Below, in pieces: positions 1-8,292 of a stretch of 64,000 nucleotides of DNA. The notes below the pieces were generated by a model. The model was not told where the DNA came from, did no database searches, and saw nothing but the letters and a program-made list of their open reading frames with translations. Location: contig NZ_BORW01000001.1 in NCBI RefSeq assembly GCF_018333375.1, positions 1 to 64,000 of the forward strand, given 5' to 3'. How positions within the stretch are numbered: position 1 is the first letter of the stretch; each line of letters opens with the position of its first letter. The position numbers were made by a program, and so were the translations under genes. Source of the DNA: Paenibacillus cookii. GTDB taxonomy: Bacteria > Bacillota > Bacilli > Paenibacillales > Paenibacillaceae.

Positions 1-41
1 AATTCGGTCTTGATTTTGCTGACGGGTGTGGTAGACTTCAT
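1..41 (-). CDS. Transposase N-terminus (partial, runs off window)
   Basis: An ATG at 41 on the minus strand is preceded by an AAAGGAG ribosome binding site about 11 nt upstream and opens a frame reading MKSTTPVSKIKTE before the window ends. It lies inside the IS end described at 1..150 and is in the right place and orientation to be its transposase. Only 13 codons are visible, so the family cannot be confirmed from the protein. Confidence 0.45.
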   Translation of the reverse strand, partial: MKSTTPVSKIKTE

Positions 42-150
42 CTAAAAGGTGCTCCTTTCTTTGTAGGTGATGTTCTGGACAAACACCATTCTACCAAAGA
101 ATTGGAGCCCTTTTCTTGTTTTTCAGACGATGTTACTTTCGAAATTCAGG
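1..150 (-). mobile_element. End of an insertion sequence (IS1380-like)
   Basis: The first 150 bases look like the transposase-proximal end of an IS that continues past the left edge. On the minus strand the end begins CCTGAATTTCG at 150 and abuts a TTAA tetranucleotide (151-154) inside a host ORF. An ORF with a good ribosome binding site starts inside it and runs off the window. A CC-starting end next to TTAA is what is known of IS1380-family (piggyBac-related) elements, so that family is inferred. The other end and second TTAA copy are outside the window. Confidence 0.55.
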
Positions 151-154
151 TTAA

Positions 155-376
155 ATCATCAATATAACCCAAAACAGGAATGAAATCGGGGATGAAATCA
201 ATTGGACTAAATGCATAGGCAACAACTACTATCGTAAATAGCTTAGCATACCACGATACTCTTGGGTCTTTGTAAGCTAGGAATAGCACAAAAATGTTGC
301 GTTTAATTTCTCTTGCTTTCCTTTTTGCTTTTTCCAGCACCTTCGCTTTTCCCATGGGGTTCCCCCGCTCATACAA
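155..376 (-). pseudogene. ykvA-like DUF1232 membrane protein gene, interrupted by IS
   Basis: The frame reads a charged N-terminus, then a hydrophobic segment with the FSPIDFIPDFIPVLGYIDDL signature of the DUF1232/YkvA family. The family normally continues past GYxDDL for several tens of residues, but here it reads L-T-stop because the IS sequence starts at 150. The host TTA-A at 151-154 would fit a continuing Leu-Ile/Asn codon pair, as in intact family members. Two starts are possible: ATG 376 with a weak site, or ATG 355 preceded by GGGGGAA. The family's role is unknown. The truncated product is probably non-functional. Confidence 0.7.
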
Positions 377-409
377 GAGATTCCTGAACCTCGAATCCGA
401 GCTACCTCA

Positions 410-439
410 TAAAACCCTGCGGCATCAATCCCACAGGGT
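410..439 (-). terminator. Intrinsic terminator after the rRNA methyltransferase
   Basis: On the minus strand a 9-bp stem (ACCCTGTGG with CCGCAGGGT, one G-U pair, 8-nt loop) is followed by TTTT. It lies about 65 bp past the stop of the 502..2076 gene. Confidence 0.5.
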
Positions 440-501
440 GTCTTTGCTCTCTTTGCATTGGCGGCAAGTGGGTAAACGTGCAACGTTTCCCCTTCATGCC
501 T

Positions 502-2076
502 CTATGCTCCCCCCTTATAAATCAAGGAGCACACGCACTCCACATGGCTCGTCTGCGGGAACATGTCCACCGGCTGCGCCCACTCGATCTTGTAGCCGCC
601 GCTGATAAGCACCTGGCAGTCTTTCGCCAATGTAGCCGGGTTGCAAGATACGTACACCATCCGCTTCGGTTTGGCTTTGACGATGGCATCCAGCAGCGGA
701 CGCTCGCATCCGGTACGCGGCGGATCGACGACGACGACGTCGGGGCGGATGCCGCGGTTCACCCATTCGGGCAGCAGCTGTTCGGCGCGGCCTTCGTAGA
801 AATGCGCGTTGTCCACGCCCGTCGATTTGGCATTGGCGCGCGCGTCCGCCACCGCCTCCGGTATCAGCTCGATCCCCCGGACTTCCCGCGCAAACGGCGC
901 AAGCCAAAGGCCGATCGTGCCCGTCCCGCAATAGGCATCGACGACAAGCTCGGAACCGTTAAGGCCGGCCGCTTCCTGGACGGCATTGTACAGCTTCACC
1001 GTCTGTTCGGGATTCAGCTGAAAAAACGCGCGCGGAGACAACGCGAACCGCACGTCTCCAAGAGACTCCTCCAGCTGTTCTTCACCCCATAAAATGACGG
1101 TTTTGCTGCCGAACACAAGCGGCGATTTCCCTTTGTGGATATTATGCGCGATCGTCGTCACCATCGGCAGGCGCGCCCGGAGGTGCCCGACGAGCCTTCT
1201 GGAATCGGGCAGCCGGTCGGTCGCCGTAATCAGCGTGAGCTGGACCTTGCCGCTGGTCTGCCCGACGCGGGCCACGATCGTTCTGATTGCGCCTTCGCGC
1301 GTCCGTTCATTATAAACGGGGATATCCAGCTCCTCCAGCACTTCCTTGACCTGTTCGATGACCCGGTTCACCACCGGATGCTGAATCGGGCAGCCGCTGA
1401 TGTCGATCAGGCGATGCGTTCCCATCGCATACAGGCCGGCAATGACATCCTTCCCTTCCCGCCCCACTTGAAGCTGGGCTTTGTTCCGGTATCCCCACGG
1501 GTTATCCATGCCGAGGATCGGGCGAATGAGAAGCGTCTCCAGCTTCGTATAACGCTGAAACGACTCCCTTATAATCTCTTCTTTCGCCTGCAGCTGGGCA
1601 TCGTAGTTCATATGCTGAATCTGGCAGCCGCCGCACTTGTAATAAATCGGGCACGGCGGCTCTTTGCGCTGCGGCGATTTTTTTTCGATTTCGATGATTT
1701 CCCCTGTCAAATATCCCGGTTCGGTCCGGGTAACCTTGGCCTTCACGACCTCATCCGGCAGTGCGCCGTGCACGAAAACCGCCTTCTTCCGGTAGTAGCC
1801 GACGCCTTCCCCGTTAATGCCGATCCGTTTGATCGTCACGACGATTTTTTCTCCTACCTTCACGGATTCAGCGGAAGGTTCGTTTTTAGGGGAGATCCCT
1901 TTTGTGCTTGGGGCCGCTCCATGCCATTTCTCCCCTGATTTTCCATGCTTGCCTGTTTCTTTCGGATGGGCAGCCTGTCGCTTGGATCGGCGGTCGCCCG
2001 CCGGGTTGAAATCGCGTTGTTCCGTTCCCCGGCCGCCTGCCGCTCCCTTTGCTTTGTTTTGTTTGTTCTCGGCCAT
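502..2076 (-). CDS. rlmD: 23S rRNA (uracil-5-)-methyltransferase, RlmD/RlmCD-like
   Basis: A SAM-dependent enzyme expected to make 5-methyluridine in 23S rRNA (RumA/RlmCD family). Of its 524 residues the first ~70 are a Lys/Gly-rich low-complexity extension. A TRAM RNA-binding domain follows (about 73-130), then a Cys cluster (CPIYYKCGGC) typical of the [4Fe-4S] site, and a C-terminal methyltransferase domain with VDAYCGTGTIG (SAM), VVDPPRTGC, and the catalytic-cysteine motif VSCNPATLAKDC. All key residues are present. The basic N-terminal extension is unusual but occurs in some Bacillota members. It is a single gene followed by a terminator. Which uridine is modified (747, 1939 or both) cannot be told from sequence. 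Confidence 0.9.
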   Translation of the reverse strand: MAENKQNKAKGAAGGRGTEQRDFNPAGDRRSKRQAAHPKETGKHGKSGEKWHGAAPSTKGISPKNEPSAESVKVGEKIVVTIKRIGINGEGVGYYRKKAVFVHGALPDEVVKAKVTRTEPGYLTGEIIEIEKKSPQRKEPPCPIYYKCGGCQIQHMNYDAQLQAKEEIIRESFQRYTKLETLLIRPILGMDNPWGYRNKAQLQVGREGKDVIAGLYAMGTHRLIDISGCPIQHPVVNRVIEQVKEVLEELDIPVYNERTREGAIRTIVARVGQTSGKVQLTLITATDRLPDSRRLVGHLRARLPMVTTIAHNIHKGKSPLVFGSKTVILWGEEQLEESLGDVRFALSPRAFFQLNPEQTVKLYNAVQEAAGLNGSELVVDAYCGTGTIGLWLAPFAREVRGIELIPEAVADARANAKSTGVDNAHFYEGRAEQLLPEWVNRGIRPDVVVVDPPRTGCERPLLDAIVKAKPKRMVYVSCNPATLAKDCQVLISGGYKIEWAQPVDMFPQTSHVECVCSLIYKGGA

Positions 2077-2160
2077 CCTGTCAATCGCTCCGTTTCTGTC
2101 CTGAATTCATGTCTTTACTATACCATAGCGGAGCCTCTTCCCCTAATGCGTTCCAGCCGC

Positions 2161-2496
2161 TTAAGCAATCGGCGTTCCATTGGGCACAACCAAATCCGGC
2201 TTCAGCAGCACGACGTCCCCCTCCCCGGGAACGCCCCCAAGGACCAGCACTTCCGAATCGAAACCCGCAATCCTGCGGGGCGGAAAGTTGACGACGGCTA
2301 CCACTTGTCTCCCCACCAATTGTCCGGGCGAATATCTTTGGGTAATTTGCGCCGACGAACGTTTGATTCCCAAGTCGCCAAAATCGATTTCGAGTTTCAT
2401 GGCGGGTTTGCGGGCTTTCGCAAAGTTTTCCGCTTTTATGATCGTGCCGATCCGTAAATCCAGCTTCAAAAAATCTTCTATCGTTGCCATTTCCAT
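2161..2496 (-). CDS. csaA: CsaA-type tRNA-binding/chaperone-like protein
   Basis: A 111-residue single OB-fold (tRNA-binding EMAP/ARC1-like) protein that reads almost collinearly with B. subtilis Csa[13 protein letters not shown] at the N-terminus, [18 protein letters not shown] and EVLVLGG towards the C-terminus. CsaA has been described as a secretion-related chaperone, and the family binds tRNA-like ligands. I chose ATG 2496 because TTGGAG sits about 10 nt upstream. An in-frame ATG at 2490 is the alternative, and a longer frame to 2517 has no good site. Confidence 0.88.
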   Translation of the reverse strand: MEMATIEDFLKLDLRIGTIIKAENFAKARKPAMKLEIDFGDLGIKRSSAQITQRYSPGQLVGRQVVAVVNFPPRRIAGFDSEVLVLGGVPGEGDVVLLKPDLVVPNGTPIA

Positions 2497-2604
2497 CACG
2501 CTCACACTCCAAGTCATTGTTCGTTCATTTCCGGCGATCGCTCAATCCCTTCACATCTTAGCAGATCGTCCGAAAGATGCACAAACGTAATGTATGGTTT
2601 AAAT

Positions 2605-2646
2605 AAAAAAATACAGAACAAAAGGGGAAGCCGCCGCTCCCCCTTT
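2605..2646 (-). terminator. Terminator after the sigma/anti-sigma/membrane protein operon
   Basis: On the minus strand AAAGGGG and CCCCTTT arms enclose a GC-rich loop and are followed by a T-rich tract (TTTTGTTCTGTATTTTTTT). It lies about 100 bp past the stop of the gene ending at 2745. Confidence 0.6.
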
Positions 2647-2744
2647 GTAAACGTGATGTTGTAATTTTGTTTCCGCGATCATGCCCATCCTCCGGGCAGC
2701 CCCGTAGGCAAGCAGTCGAATGTAAGTTTCCGCAGCGTCCGCGT

Positions 2745-3959
2745 TTAGTGAAACTTCCTATTTTTGTTCGCGCGGCTTTTATCCGAACCGGTCATCAGCT
2801 TGATGCCGCCCGCAATGAGCAGGATCGACACGAGAGCAGGCTTCAAATAACGCATTTTATATTCGATAAACCACTCCGGGAACCACCGGTCAAGGAACGG
2901 GACCAAGATCGTGGATCCGACGTAATACAGTCCAAGCAGCACCAGCCCGATGCCCAGCCAGCGCTGGTGGTCGGAAATGCCTTCGATGATCGGACGGTCC
3001 ACGAGCGGCTCGCGTCCATAACGGCTCGTTTGCTGAAGCCCGTCAAAAAACGAAAAGAACCAGACCAGCGGAATGAGAAAGAGAAACAGGGACAAGTGCA
3101 GCACATCCAGCACATACACGCTGCCAAGGAAAATCACCATCAGCTGCAGCCCCCGTTTTTGCAGTCCGAGGTACATATGCCCCGCGCCCGGAAAAGCGGA
3201 CAGCAGCGTCGCGATCACTTTGCTCCGTTTGCCTTCCTCGCGGCCCGCCTCCATATCGTCGAACAGCGAACGGTCGCGAAGCGCTTCCCCCGACTGTCTG
3301 CGGTGTATGAGCTGAACGGCGTCAAACATGCAGTAGAGCCAGATGATCGGCAGCACGCCGAGGAACAACAGGAAAATCGTATGGCTCGTAAGTCCGGTCA
3401 GGAAAAACATGATCGTGCCCAAGCCGAAAAAGGCGATCAAAAACGATAGTCCCCGCTGCATGAGTCCCATATGCAAATGGCCGAGTCCCGGCACGAAGGA
3501 CAGCAAAATCGTATAAAAACGTTCGCTTTCCGGACTCTGGGACGATCCGGTACGGGGCGGATACGGCGGATACGCATAGCCGCCTCCCGTTTCATCCTGC
3601 CCCGCGAACATGCCGGCAGGCGGCGCATGCGGATCGGCGTACGGCGGATGGCCGCCAGGGTAATATCCGTTAGGATCATAACCTTGAGGCGGGAACGCAG
3701 GCTGCCGCAGCAAAAACACGACCAAATCCAGCATGCAGACGAGCCACAGCGCTATCGCGCAAATCGCGGTCAAAACGATAAAAAAAAACGCTTCGTACGT
3801 GTTGGCGACGGCCAGCATAAAACCGAACAAGATTCCCCCGAAAAACAGAAACGGATAAACGAATCCTCTTCCTTTTCTGCCCATATAATAATGCCCCAGC
3901 CCAGGGATGAAATTCAGGATAAAGGCTGTCATTTTATTGCGGTAAGGTTCCACGTTCAT
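2745..3959 (-). CDS. Multi-spanning membrane protein with three PGLGH-type repeats
   Basis: I do not recognise a named function. The 404-residue protein contains three copies of a unit that begins with a hydrophobic stretch ending PGLGH/PGAGH, then a (Y/L)xMGxxxRG turn and one or two membrane helices (starting near residues 13, 148 and 250). This resembles TM2-type or DUF-class small membrane units. A Pro/Gly/Tyr-rich linker joins units 1 and 2. After unit 3 a further two-helix region (LGIGLVLLGLYYVG...LLIAGGIKLM) resembles LiaF-type membrane segments. ATG 3959 has GAAAGGA just upstream; the longer frame would need a TTG. It is last in an operon with an ECF sigma factor and its anti-sigma partner, so a role in envelope stress sensing is an inference. 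Confidence 0.7.
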   Translation of the reverse strand: MNVEPYRNKMTAFILNFIPGLGHYYMGRKGRGFVYPFLFFGGILFGFMLAVANTYEAFFFIVLTAICAIALWLVCMLDLVVFLLRQPAFPPQGYDPNGYYPGGHPPYADPHAPPAGMFAGQDETGGGYAYPPYPPRTGSSQSPESERFYTILLSFVPGLGHLHMGLMQRGLSFLIAFFGLGTIMFFLTGLTSHTIFLLFLGVLPIIWLYCMFDAVQLIHRRQSGEALRDRSLFDDMEAGREEGKRSKVIATLLSAFPGAGHMYLGLQKRGLQLMVIFLGSVYVLDVLHLSLFLFLIPLVWFFSFFDGLQQTSRYGREPLVDRPIIEGISDHQRWLGIGLVLLGLYYVGSTILVPFLDRWFPEWFIEYKMRYLKPALVSILLIAGGIKLMTGSDKSRANKNRKFH

Positions 3960-4024
3960 CTGTCCTTTCAAAAAATGTTCGTCTCAGGATGCCCAAGGCA
4001 TCCTAAACGGTACGGTCATTATTT

Positions 4025-4492
4025 TTAACGGCCTTGAGGCTTTAGCCGGTCGATCCAGCCCGTCGTAACTTTAACCAGCTCTTCGCTGAAGGATGACTCG
4101 TTGGCATGTTTTTTGACATGTTCCGGACCGGGCGTCAGCTTATCGAACCACCCCGCCGAGAGGAAGATCAGCGTCAGGCAAGCTGCTATGGCATAATGGA
4201 ACAAGCGATGTTCGTACCAGCGGCGCCTGTCGTCCTTTGCCTCCATGTTGACGACTTTGGCGTGAGGATTCCCGATCCGCGACATGACATTGTCCGCAAA
4301 CCGCTCGGGCTGCGCCAAAACGGGGAGTTCCGAGCCTTCCCGCTCCAGCGCTTTCATGTACATCTCCAGCGCCTGTTCATCTTCGAGCAGGAGCGTTTCC
4401 ATATATTCCACCTGCTCCCGTACCGACTCGTCCCCGCGGATGTATGCGGCCCATGCCTCGACGGACGGCATCGCTTTCCGGTTGTCATTCAT
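4025..4492 (-). CDS. Probable membrane anti-sigma factor
   Basis: A 155-residue protein whose start overlaps the end of the ECF sigma gene by 8 bp, the arrangement typical of a cognate anti-sigma factor. The first ~95 residues are soluble and acidic, followed by one membrane segment (about 104-120, FHYAIAACLTLIFLSAGW) and a ~35-residue outer tail. It lacks the HxxxCxxC zinc motif found in many ECF anti-sigma factors, so it would be a zinc-free type. Function is inferred from position and topology, not from strong motif recognition. Confidence 0.7.
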   Translation of the reverse strand: MNDNRKAMPSVEAWAAYIRGDESVREQVEYMETLLLEDEQALEMYMKALEREGSELPVLAQPERFADNVMSRIGNPHAKVVNMEAKDDRRRWYEHRLFHYAIAACLTLIFLSAGWFDKLTPGPEHVKKHANESSFSEELVKVTTGWIDRLKPQGR

Positions 4493-5117
4493 CCCATTCT
4501 TCCTCCTTCCAGTGCTTCCGAATCCAGCTTCGCGCCCGGTAAAGCCTCGATTCTACCGTTTTTACCGCAATGTTTTGCTCCCTGGCGATCTGGTCATAGC
4601 TTTTTTCCTCTATATAGAATTGAACTAAAATGTCCCTGTGCTGGGCAGGCAAACCGTCCATTTTTGTCTCCAGCAGCTTCTGCTTTTCTTTGCGGACCAG
4701 CTGCCTCAGCACATCCTCTTCCGCCGACGGCAAGTGCTCGATGAGCTCTCCATCGGCCATCTGCTCTTCCCGCCGCCTGCTTATCTTGCGTTTGGCGTCG
4801 ATCGCCTTGTTCACGCAAATACGGGTTATCCATGTTTTGAACCCTTGGGAACGGTATTCCGGGAGAGATTTATAGACCTGCAAAAAAACTTCCTGTGCCG
4901 CATCTTCCGCTTCTTTGGCGTTTTTGAGCACGGAATAGGCGGTTTGGAACACATGCTGCGAGTATTGCTCCACAAGCATCCGGAATGCAGCCTGGTCGCC
5001 GCGCCTGATTTGATCGATCAATCGTGCTTCGTCAATCTTTCTCTCCCCCTTCCCCGTAACAATAGACGACAACCGTTCCGCCAACCCTGCATCTTTTTCA
5101 AAAACAATTTTTAGCAT
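4485..5117 (-). CDS. ECF-family RNA polymerase sigma factor
   Basis: A 210-residue sigma-70 family protein of the extracytoplasmic-function class. Region 2 is seen around residues 45-115 (FRMLVEQYSQHVFQTAYSVL, EDAAQEVFLQVYKSLPEYR, FKTWITRICVNKAID), and region 4 near the C-terminus (LPAQHRDILVQFYIEE, YDQIAREQNIAVKTVESRLYRAR). There is an unusual ~35-residue N-terminal extension ahead of region 2. It heads a three-gene operon with a membrane anti-sigma factor and a repetitive membrane protein. ECF factors of this layout usually control their own operon, but I could not assign an autoregulated promoter. Confidence 0.88.
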   Translation of the reverse strand: MLKIVFEKDAGLAERLSSIVTGKGERKIDEARLIDQIRRGDQAAFRMLVEQYSQHVFQTAYSVLKNAKEAEDAAQEVFLQVYKSLPEYRSQGFKTWITRICVNKAIDAKRKISRRREEQMADGELIEHLPSAEEDVLRQLVRKEKQKLLETKMDGLPAQHRDILVQFYIEEKSYDQIAREQNIAVKTVESRLYRARSWIRKHWKEEEWDE

Positions 5118-5139
5118 GATAGATTTCCCCGTGCGATCG

Positions 5140-5174
5140 CAAAAAGAAAAGCCTTTCCCCGCAGGAAAAGGCTT
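5140..5174 (-). terminator. Terminator after the SDR gene
   Basis: On the minus strand AAGCCTTTTCC and GGGAAAGGCTT arms form a strong stem with a short loop, followed by TTCTTTTT. It lies directly after the stop at 5194. Confidence 0.75.
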
Positions 5175-5193
5175 AAAACAAGGCGAAGTTTCA

Positions 5194-6075
5194 TCATCTT
5201 TCGGCAGACATGCGGCCGATCAGCGCCGGCAGCCAAGCACGAAGCGGCTGGAACTCGAAGCCCAATCGCTCCGCTTTGCTCGTATCCATCACCCACGAAT
5301 CGGGAACGCCGAGCGGGGATTTGTCCTCATCGCGAACCTGTTTGGCGATCACCGCTTTTTTGCCGGTTTCTTTTTCGATCCACCCGATCAGCTCGGACAG
5401 CTTCACAACCCCTTGCGAGCATGCGTTGATCGCCCCTTCGACGCGCTGCTTTCGCAGCCAGGCGAGGAACGACGCCGCTTCGCCGGAGGATATGAAACAC
5501 ATCTCCGCCTTCAGGTTCGGGATGCCGATCGGCTGCCCCTGCTTGATATGATCGATATGGAACTCCAGCCGGCCCGTGTAGTCGTCTTCGCCCAGCACGA
5601 TCGGAAAACGTACCGCCGCGACCGGAAAATCGGCCTGCTGCAAAAATACCGCTTCCGCCAGCCGTTTGGCTTCCCCGTAGGAAAAATCGTCTTTTCCGCC
5701 GAGCGTTACCGGATAAATATACGGATTCACGTCGTTTTCTTTATGTTTGCGCGGAGCCGGGTCATAGACGGACAACGTCGAAGTCAGGATATATCTCCTT
5801 ACCTTGCCTTGAAACACTTCGCAGGCATCCTTGGCGGCTTGCGGAGAATAACAGATATTATCGAAGACGGTATCCCACTCCTGCCCCGCTTCGACCGCTT
5901 TCATCAGCGAAGTTTTATCGTTGCGGTCCAGCTGGATGCGTTCCACCTGGTCGCCAAATTCGTCGCTTGTATTTCCCCGGGTGGCGATCGTCACTTTAAA
6001 GCCTTCGTCCAAAAGCAAACGGACAAGCCTTTTGCCGAAAAAGCGCGTTCCACCCAAGATTAATATGTTTTTCAT
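5194..6075 (-). CDS. NAD-dependent epimerase/dehydratase family protein
   Basis: A 293-residue extended-SDR protein. The N-terminus carries the nucleotide-binding loop (ILILGGTRFFGKRLV, a GxxxxGK variant), and the Rossmann core continues with ATRG after the second strand. FSYGEAKRLAE carries the YxxxK-type catalytic pair (Tyr-x3-Lys region). The family acts on nucleotide sugars or related substrates, but the substrate cannot be predicted here. It is flanked by terminators on both sides, so it is probably monocistronic. ATG 6075 is the only plausible start at the Rossmann strand. Confidence 0.8.
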   Translation of the reverse strand: MKNILILGGTRFFGKRLVRLLLDEGFKVTIATRGNTSDEFGDQVERIQLDRNDKTSLMKAVEAGQEWDTVFDNICYSPQAAKDACEVFQGKVRRYILTSTLSVYDPAPRKHKENDVNPYIYPVTLGGKDDFSYGEAKRLAEAVFLQQADFPVAAVRFPIVLGEDDYTGRLEFHIDHIKQGQPIGIPNLKAEMCFISSGEAASFLAWLRKQRVEGAINACSQGVVKLSELIGWIEKETGKKAVIAKQVRDEDKSPLGVPDSWVMDTSKAERLGFEFQPLRAWLPALIGRMSAER

Positions 6076-6137
6076 GGATGTCCTCCCAACATCGATATTC
6101 GTTCAGTCCATACTCTCGTTTCCTATGTATTTTACCA

Positions 6138-6177
6138 CAAAAGCGTGCCCTCCGAATGCACCGGAAAGGCACGCTTT
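6138..6177 (-). terminator. Terminator after asnS-dnaD
   Basis: On the minus strand a perfect 9-bp stem AAGCGTGCC/GGCACGCTT has a ~18-nt loop and is followed by TTTTGTGG. It lies about 60 bp past the dnaD stop. Confidence 0.65.
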
Positions 6178-6234
6178 ACGTGGAATTTCAAAACATCTCG
6201 CCATTAAAATGCCCGCCGCATGCGGTCCGTCATG

Positions 6235-6936
6235 TTATGCTCGTCCGCCATTGCGGAATTTTTGCGTATAGGCTTTGGCATCGCTGACCGTTTTGACCCG
6301 GTTGCGGCTCCATTCCAGCAAAATCCGGTCGATGTACCGGAAATGCACCTTCCCGGCAAATACGGCCTCCTTCAGCGCCATGCGGATCAATTCTTCCGGA
6401 TAACGGTCCTGATCGATCCATCCGGAGATGGCCTCCAGTTCCATCGGCGACAGGGGCCGTCCGAATTCCTTCTCGAACACGACGAACAGATTGCGGCCCG
6501 CTTCCTGCTCCGGACCGGTGTCCGAATGCGGGCGTGACGCGGGAGTGGACCTGTTTTTCCGCTGATCCGCCAAAAGCATGCCCAGCTTCTCGAACAAGCC
6601 GGACAAATTGTACCGCTCGTATTGAATGTTGCGGAGCTCGTCAAGTTCTTCGTCGATGCTGATCATCCCTGCTTTCAGCAGCTTCTGTAGGCTCTGGGCG
6701 ATGGCTTGGGCCGAGACGCCCATCACCTCCTGAAGTTCTTCCAGCGTCGGAAAATCTTTGTGTTCCACCTGCTTGAAAGATATCAGATGGATGAGCAGCA
6801 ACACCTCTTGATCGCTCAGCTTCAGTTTGCGGTAATGCCGGAGCAGCACATACGGAATGACCGCCATGCCGGATCCCAGGCCGAAGGAAGCACCCTCGGC
6901 CCATGCGTTCCATCCTGCGCCGTCCATGAGCTTCAT
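6235..6936 (-). CDS. dnaD: DnaD-domain primosome protein
   Basis: A 233-residue protein with the two-part structure of DnaD. An N-terminal winged-helix domain (about 25-115, with SDQEVLLLIHLISFKQ and a PTLEELQEVMG recognition region) is followed by a linker and a C-terminal DnaD/DnaB2 domain (about 145-225, FEKEFGRPLSPMELEAISGW and the YIDRILLEW motif). DnaD acts with DnaB and DnaI in loading the replicative helicase at origins and stalled forks. It starts 9 bp after asnS, the same asnS-dnaD order as in B. subtilis. The usual next gene, nth, is not present here. Confidence 0.92.
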   Translation of the reverse strand: MKLMDGAGWNAWAEGASFGLGSGMAVIPYVLLRHYRKLKLSDQEVLLLIHLISFKQVEHKDFPTLEELQEVMGVSAQAIAQSLQKLLKAGMISIDEELDELRNIQYERYNLSGLFEKLGMLLADQRKNRSTPASRPHSDTGPEQEAGRNLFVVFEKEFGRPLSPMELEAISGWIDQDRYPEELIRMALKEAVFAGKVHFRYIDRILLEWSRNRVKTVSDAKAYTQKFRNGGRA

Positions 6937-6945
6937 CTCTCTTTA

Positions 6946-8241
6946 TTAAGGGTAGAGGCGATACAATGTGCGAGGGAACGGAATCGTTTCGCGAACGTGA
7001 TCGAGTCCGCAGATCCAAGCTACCGTACGTTCCAGCCCCAGACCGAATCCGGAATGCGGCACCGTTCCGTACTTGCGCAAATCCATGTACCACTGGTACG
7101 TTTCCATCGACAGGTCATGCTCCTTGAAACGCTGTTCCAGCAGGACCGGATCGTCGATCCGCTGCGAACCGCCGATGATTTCGCCGTAACCTTCCGGCGC
7201 GATCATGTCCGCGCACAGCACGACCTCCGGACGGTTCGGGTCCGGTTTCATGTAAAACGCCTTGATCCCCGCCGGATAATGCGTAATGAATACCGGTTTG
7301 TCGTATTTCTCGGCGATGGCCGTTTCATGCGGTGCCCCGAAGTCTTCGCCCCACGGAATGTCGAAGCCTTCTTCCTGAAGGAATTTGATGGCATCGTCAT
7401 ACGTAATGCGCGGGAACGGCGCTTGGATGTTCTCCAGCTTGGAAATATCGCGTCCGACCGCTTCCAGTTCCTTCTTGCAGTTTTTCACGACGGATTGCAC
7501 GACATGCGTGATGAACTGCTCCTGGATCTGAAGGCTTTCTTCATGATCGGTAAAGGCCATTTCCGGCTCGATCATCCAGAACTCGATCAGGTGGCGGCGG
7601 GTTTTCGATTTTTCGGCGCGGAACGTCGGCCCGAAGGAATAGACTTTACCGAGCGCCATGGCCGCAGCTTCCATGTAAAGCTGGCCGCTTTGCGTCAAAT
7701 AGGCGTCCTCTTCGAAATATTTCGTGTGGAACAGGTTCGTCGTTCCTTCCGCGGACGTCGGAGTCAAAATCGGCGGATCGACCAGTGTGAATCCGTTTTG
7801 ATCGAAAAATTCCTGAACGGCGCGGATAATTTCTCCGCGGATGACCAAAATGGCGCGTTGCTTCGGCGAACGCAGCCACAGATGGCGATGGTCCATCAGA
7901 AAATCGATGCCATGCTCTTTCGGGGTAATCGGATAATTTTCGGTCAAGTGAATGATTTCAAGTCCCGTTACCGTCATTTCATAGCCGGACTGGCTGCGCG
8001 GCTCCTCGCGAATGACGCCGGTGACGTATACCGAACTTTCCTGCGTCAGGCTTTTGGCATCGTTCCATACCTGCTCGGAAACTTCGTTTTTCACGACGAC
8101 GCCCTGAATATATCCGCTGCCGTCACGCAGCTGCAGAAACTGGATTTTTCCGCTCGAACGTTTGTTATGAATCCAGCTGCCGATCGTAACGGTCTCTCCT
8201 ACGTGCTTGTTCACGTCACGAATCACACTTTTGGTGGCCAT
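6946..8241 (-). CDS. asnS: Asparaginyl-tRNA synthetase
   Basis: A 431-residue class II aminoacyl-tRNA synthetase. The N-terminal OB-fold anticodon-binding domain ([19 protein letters not shown]) is followed by the catalytic core with motif 2 ([24 protein letters not shown]) and motif 3 ([15 protein letters not shown]). The length and the [13 protein letters not shown] segment match AsnS rather than AspS. No T-box-like leader is visible in the ~50 bp to the neighbouring ackA stop, so it is probably read from the upstream unit or a close promoter. It is co-directional with dnaD. Confidence 0.95.
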   Translation of the reverse strand: MATKSVIRDVNKHVGETVTIGSWIHNKRSSGKIQFLQLRDGSGYIQGVVVKNEVSEQVWNDAKSLTQESSVYVTGVIREEPRSQSGYEMTVTGLEIIHLTENYPITPKEHGIDFLMDHRHLWLRSPKQRAILVIRGEIIRAVQEFFDQNGFTLVDPPILTPTSAEGTTNLFHTKYFEEDAYLTQSGQLYMEAAAMALGKVYSFGPTFRAEKSKTRRHLIEFWMIEPEMAFTDHEESLQIQEQFITHVVQSVVKNCKKELEAVGRDISKLENIQAPFPRITYDDAIKFLQEEGFDIPWGEDFGAPHETAIAEKYDKPVFITHYPAGIKAFYMKPDPNRPEVVLCADMIAPEGYGEIIGGSQRIDDPVLLEQRFKEHDLSMETYQWYMDLRKYGTVPHSGFGLGLERTVAWICGLDHVRETIPFPRTLYRLYP

Positions 8242-8292
8242 GCCTAAATCTCTCCCTTTACAATAACTTGCTTGTATTCGATGATTTCGCGT

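Noticed and set aside
6706..8247. 513-codon plus-strand frame opposite asnS/dnaD
   Set aside because: It is fully antisense to asnS and dnaD, rich in His/Arg/Phe as expected of a mirrored GC-rich gene, and has no ribosome binding site.
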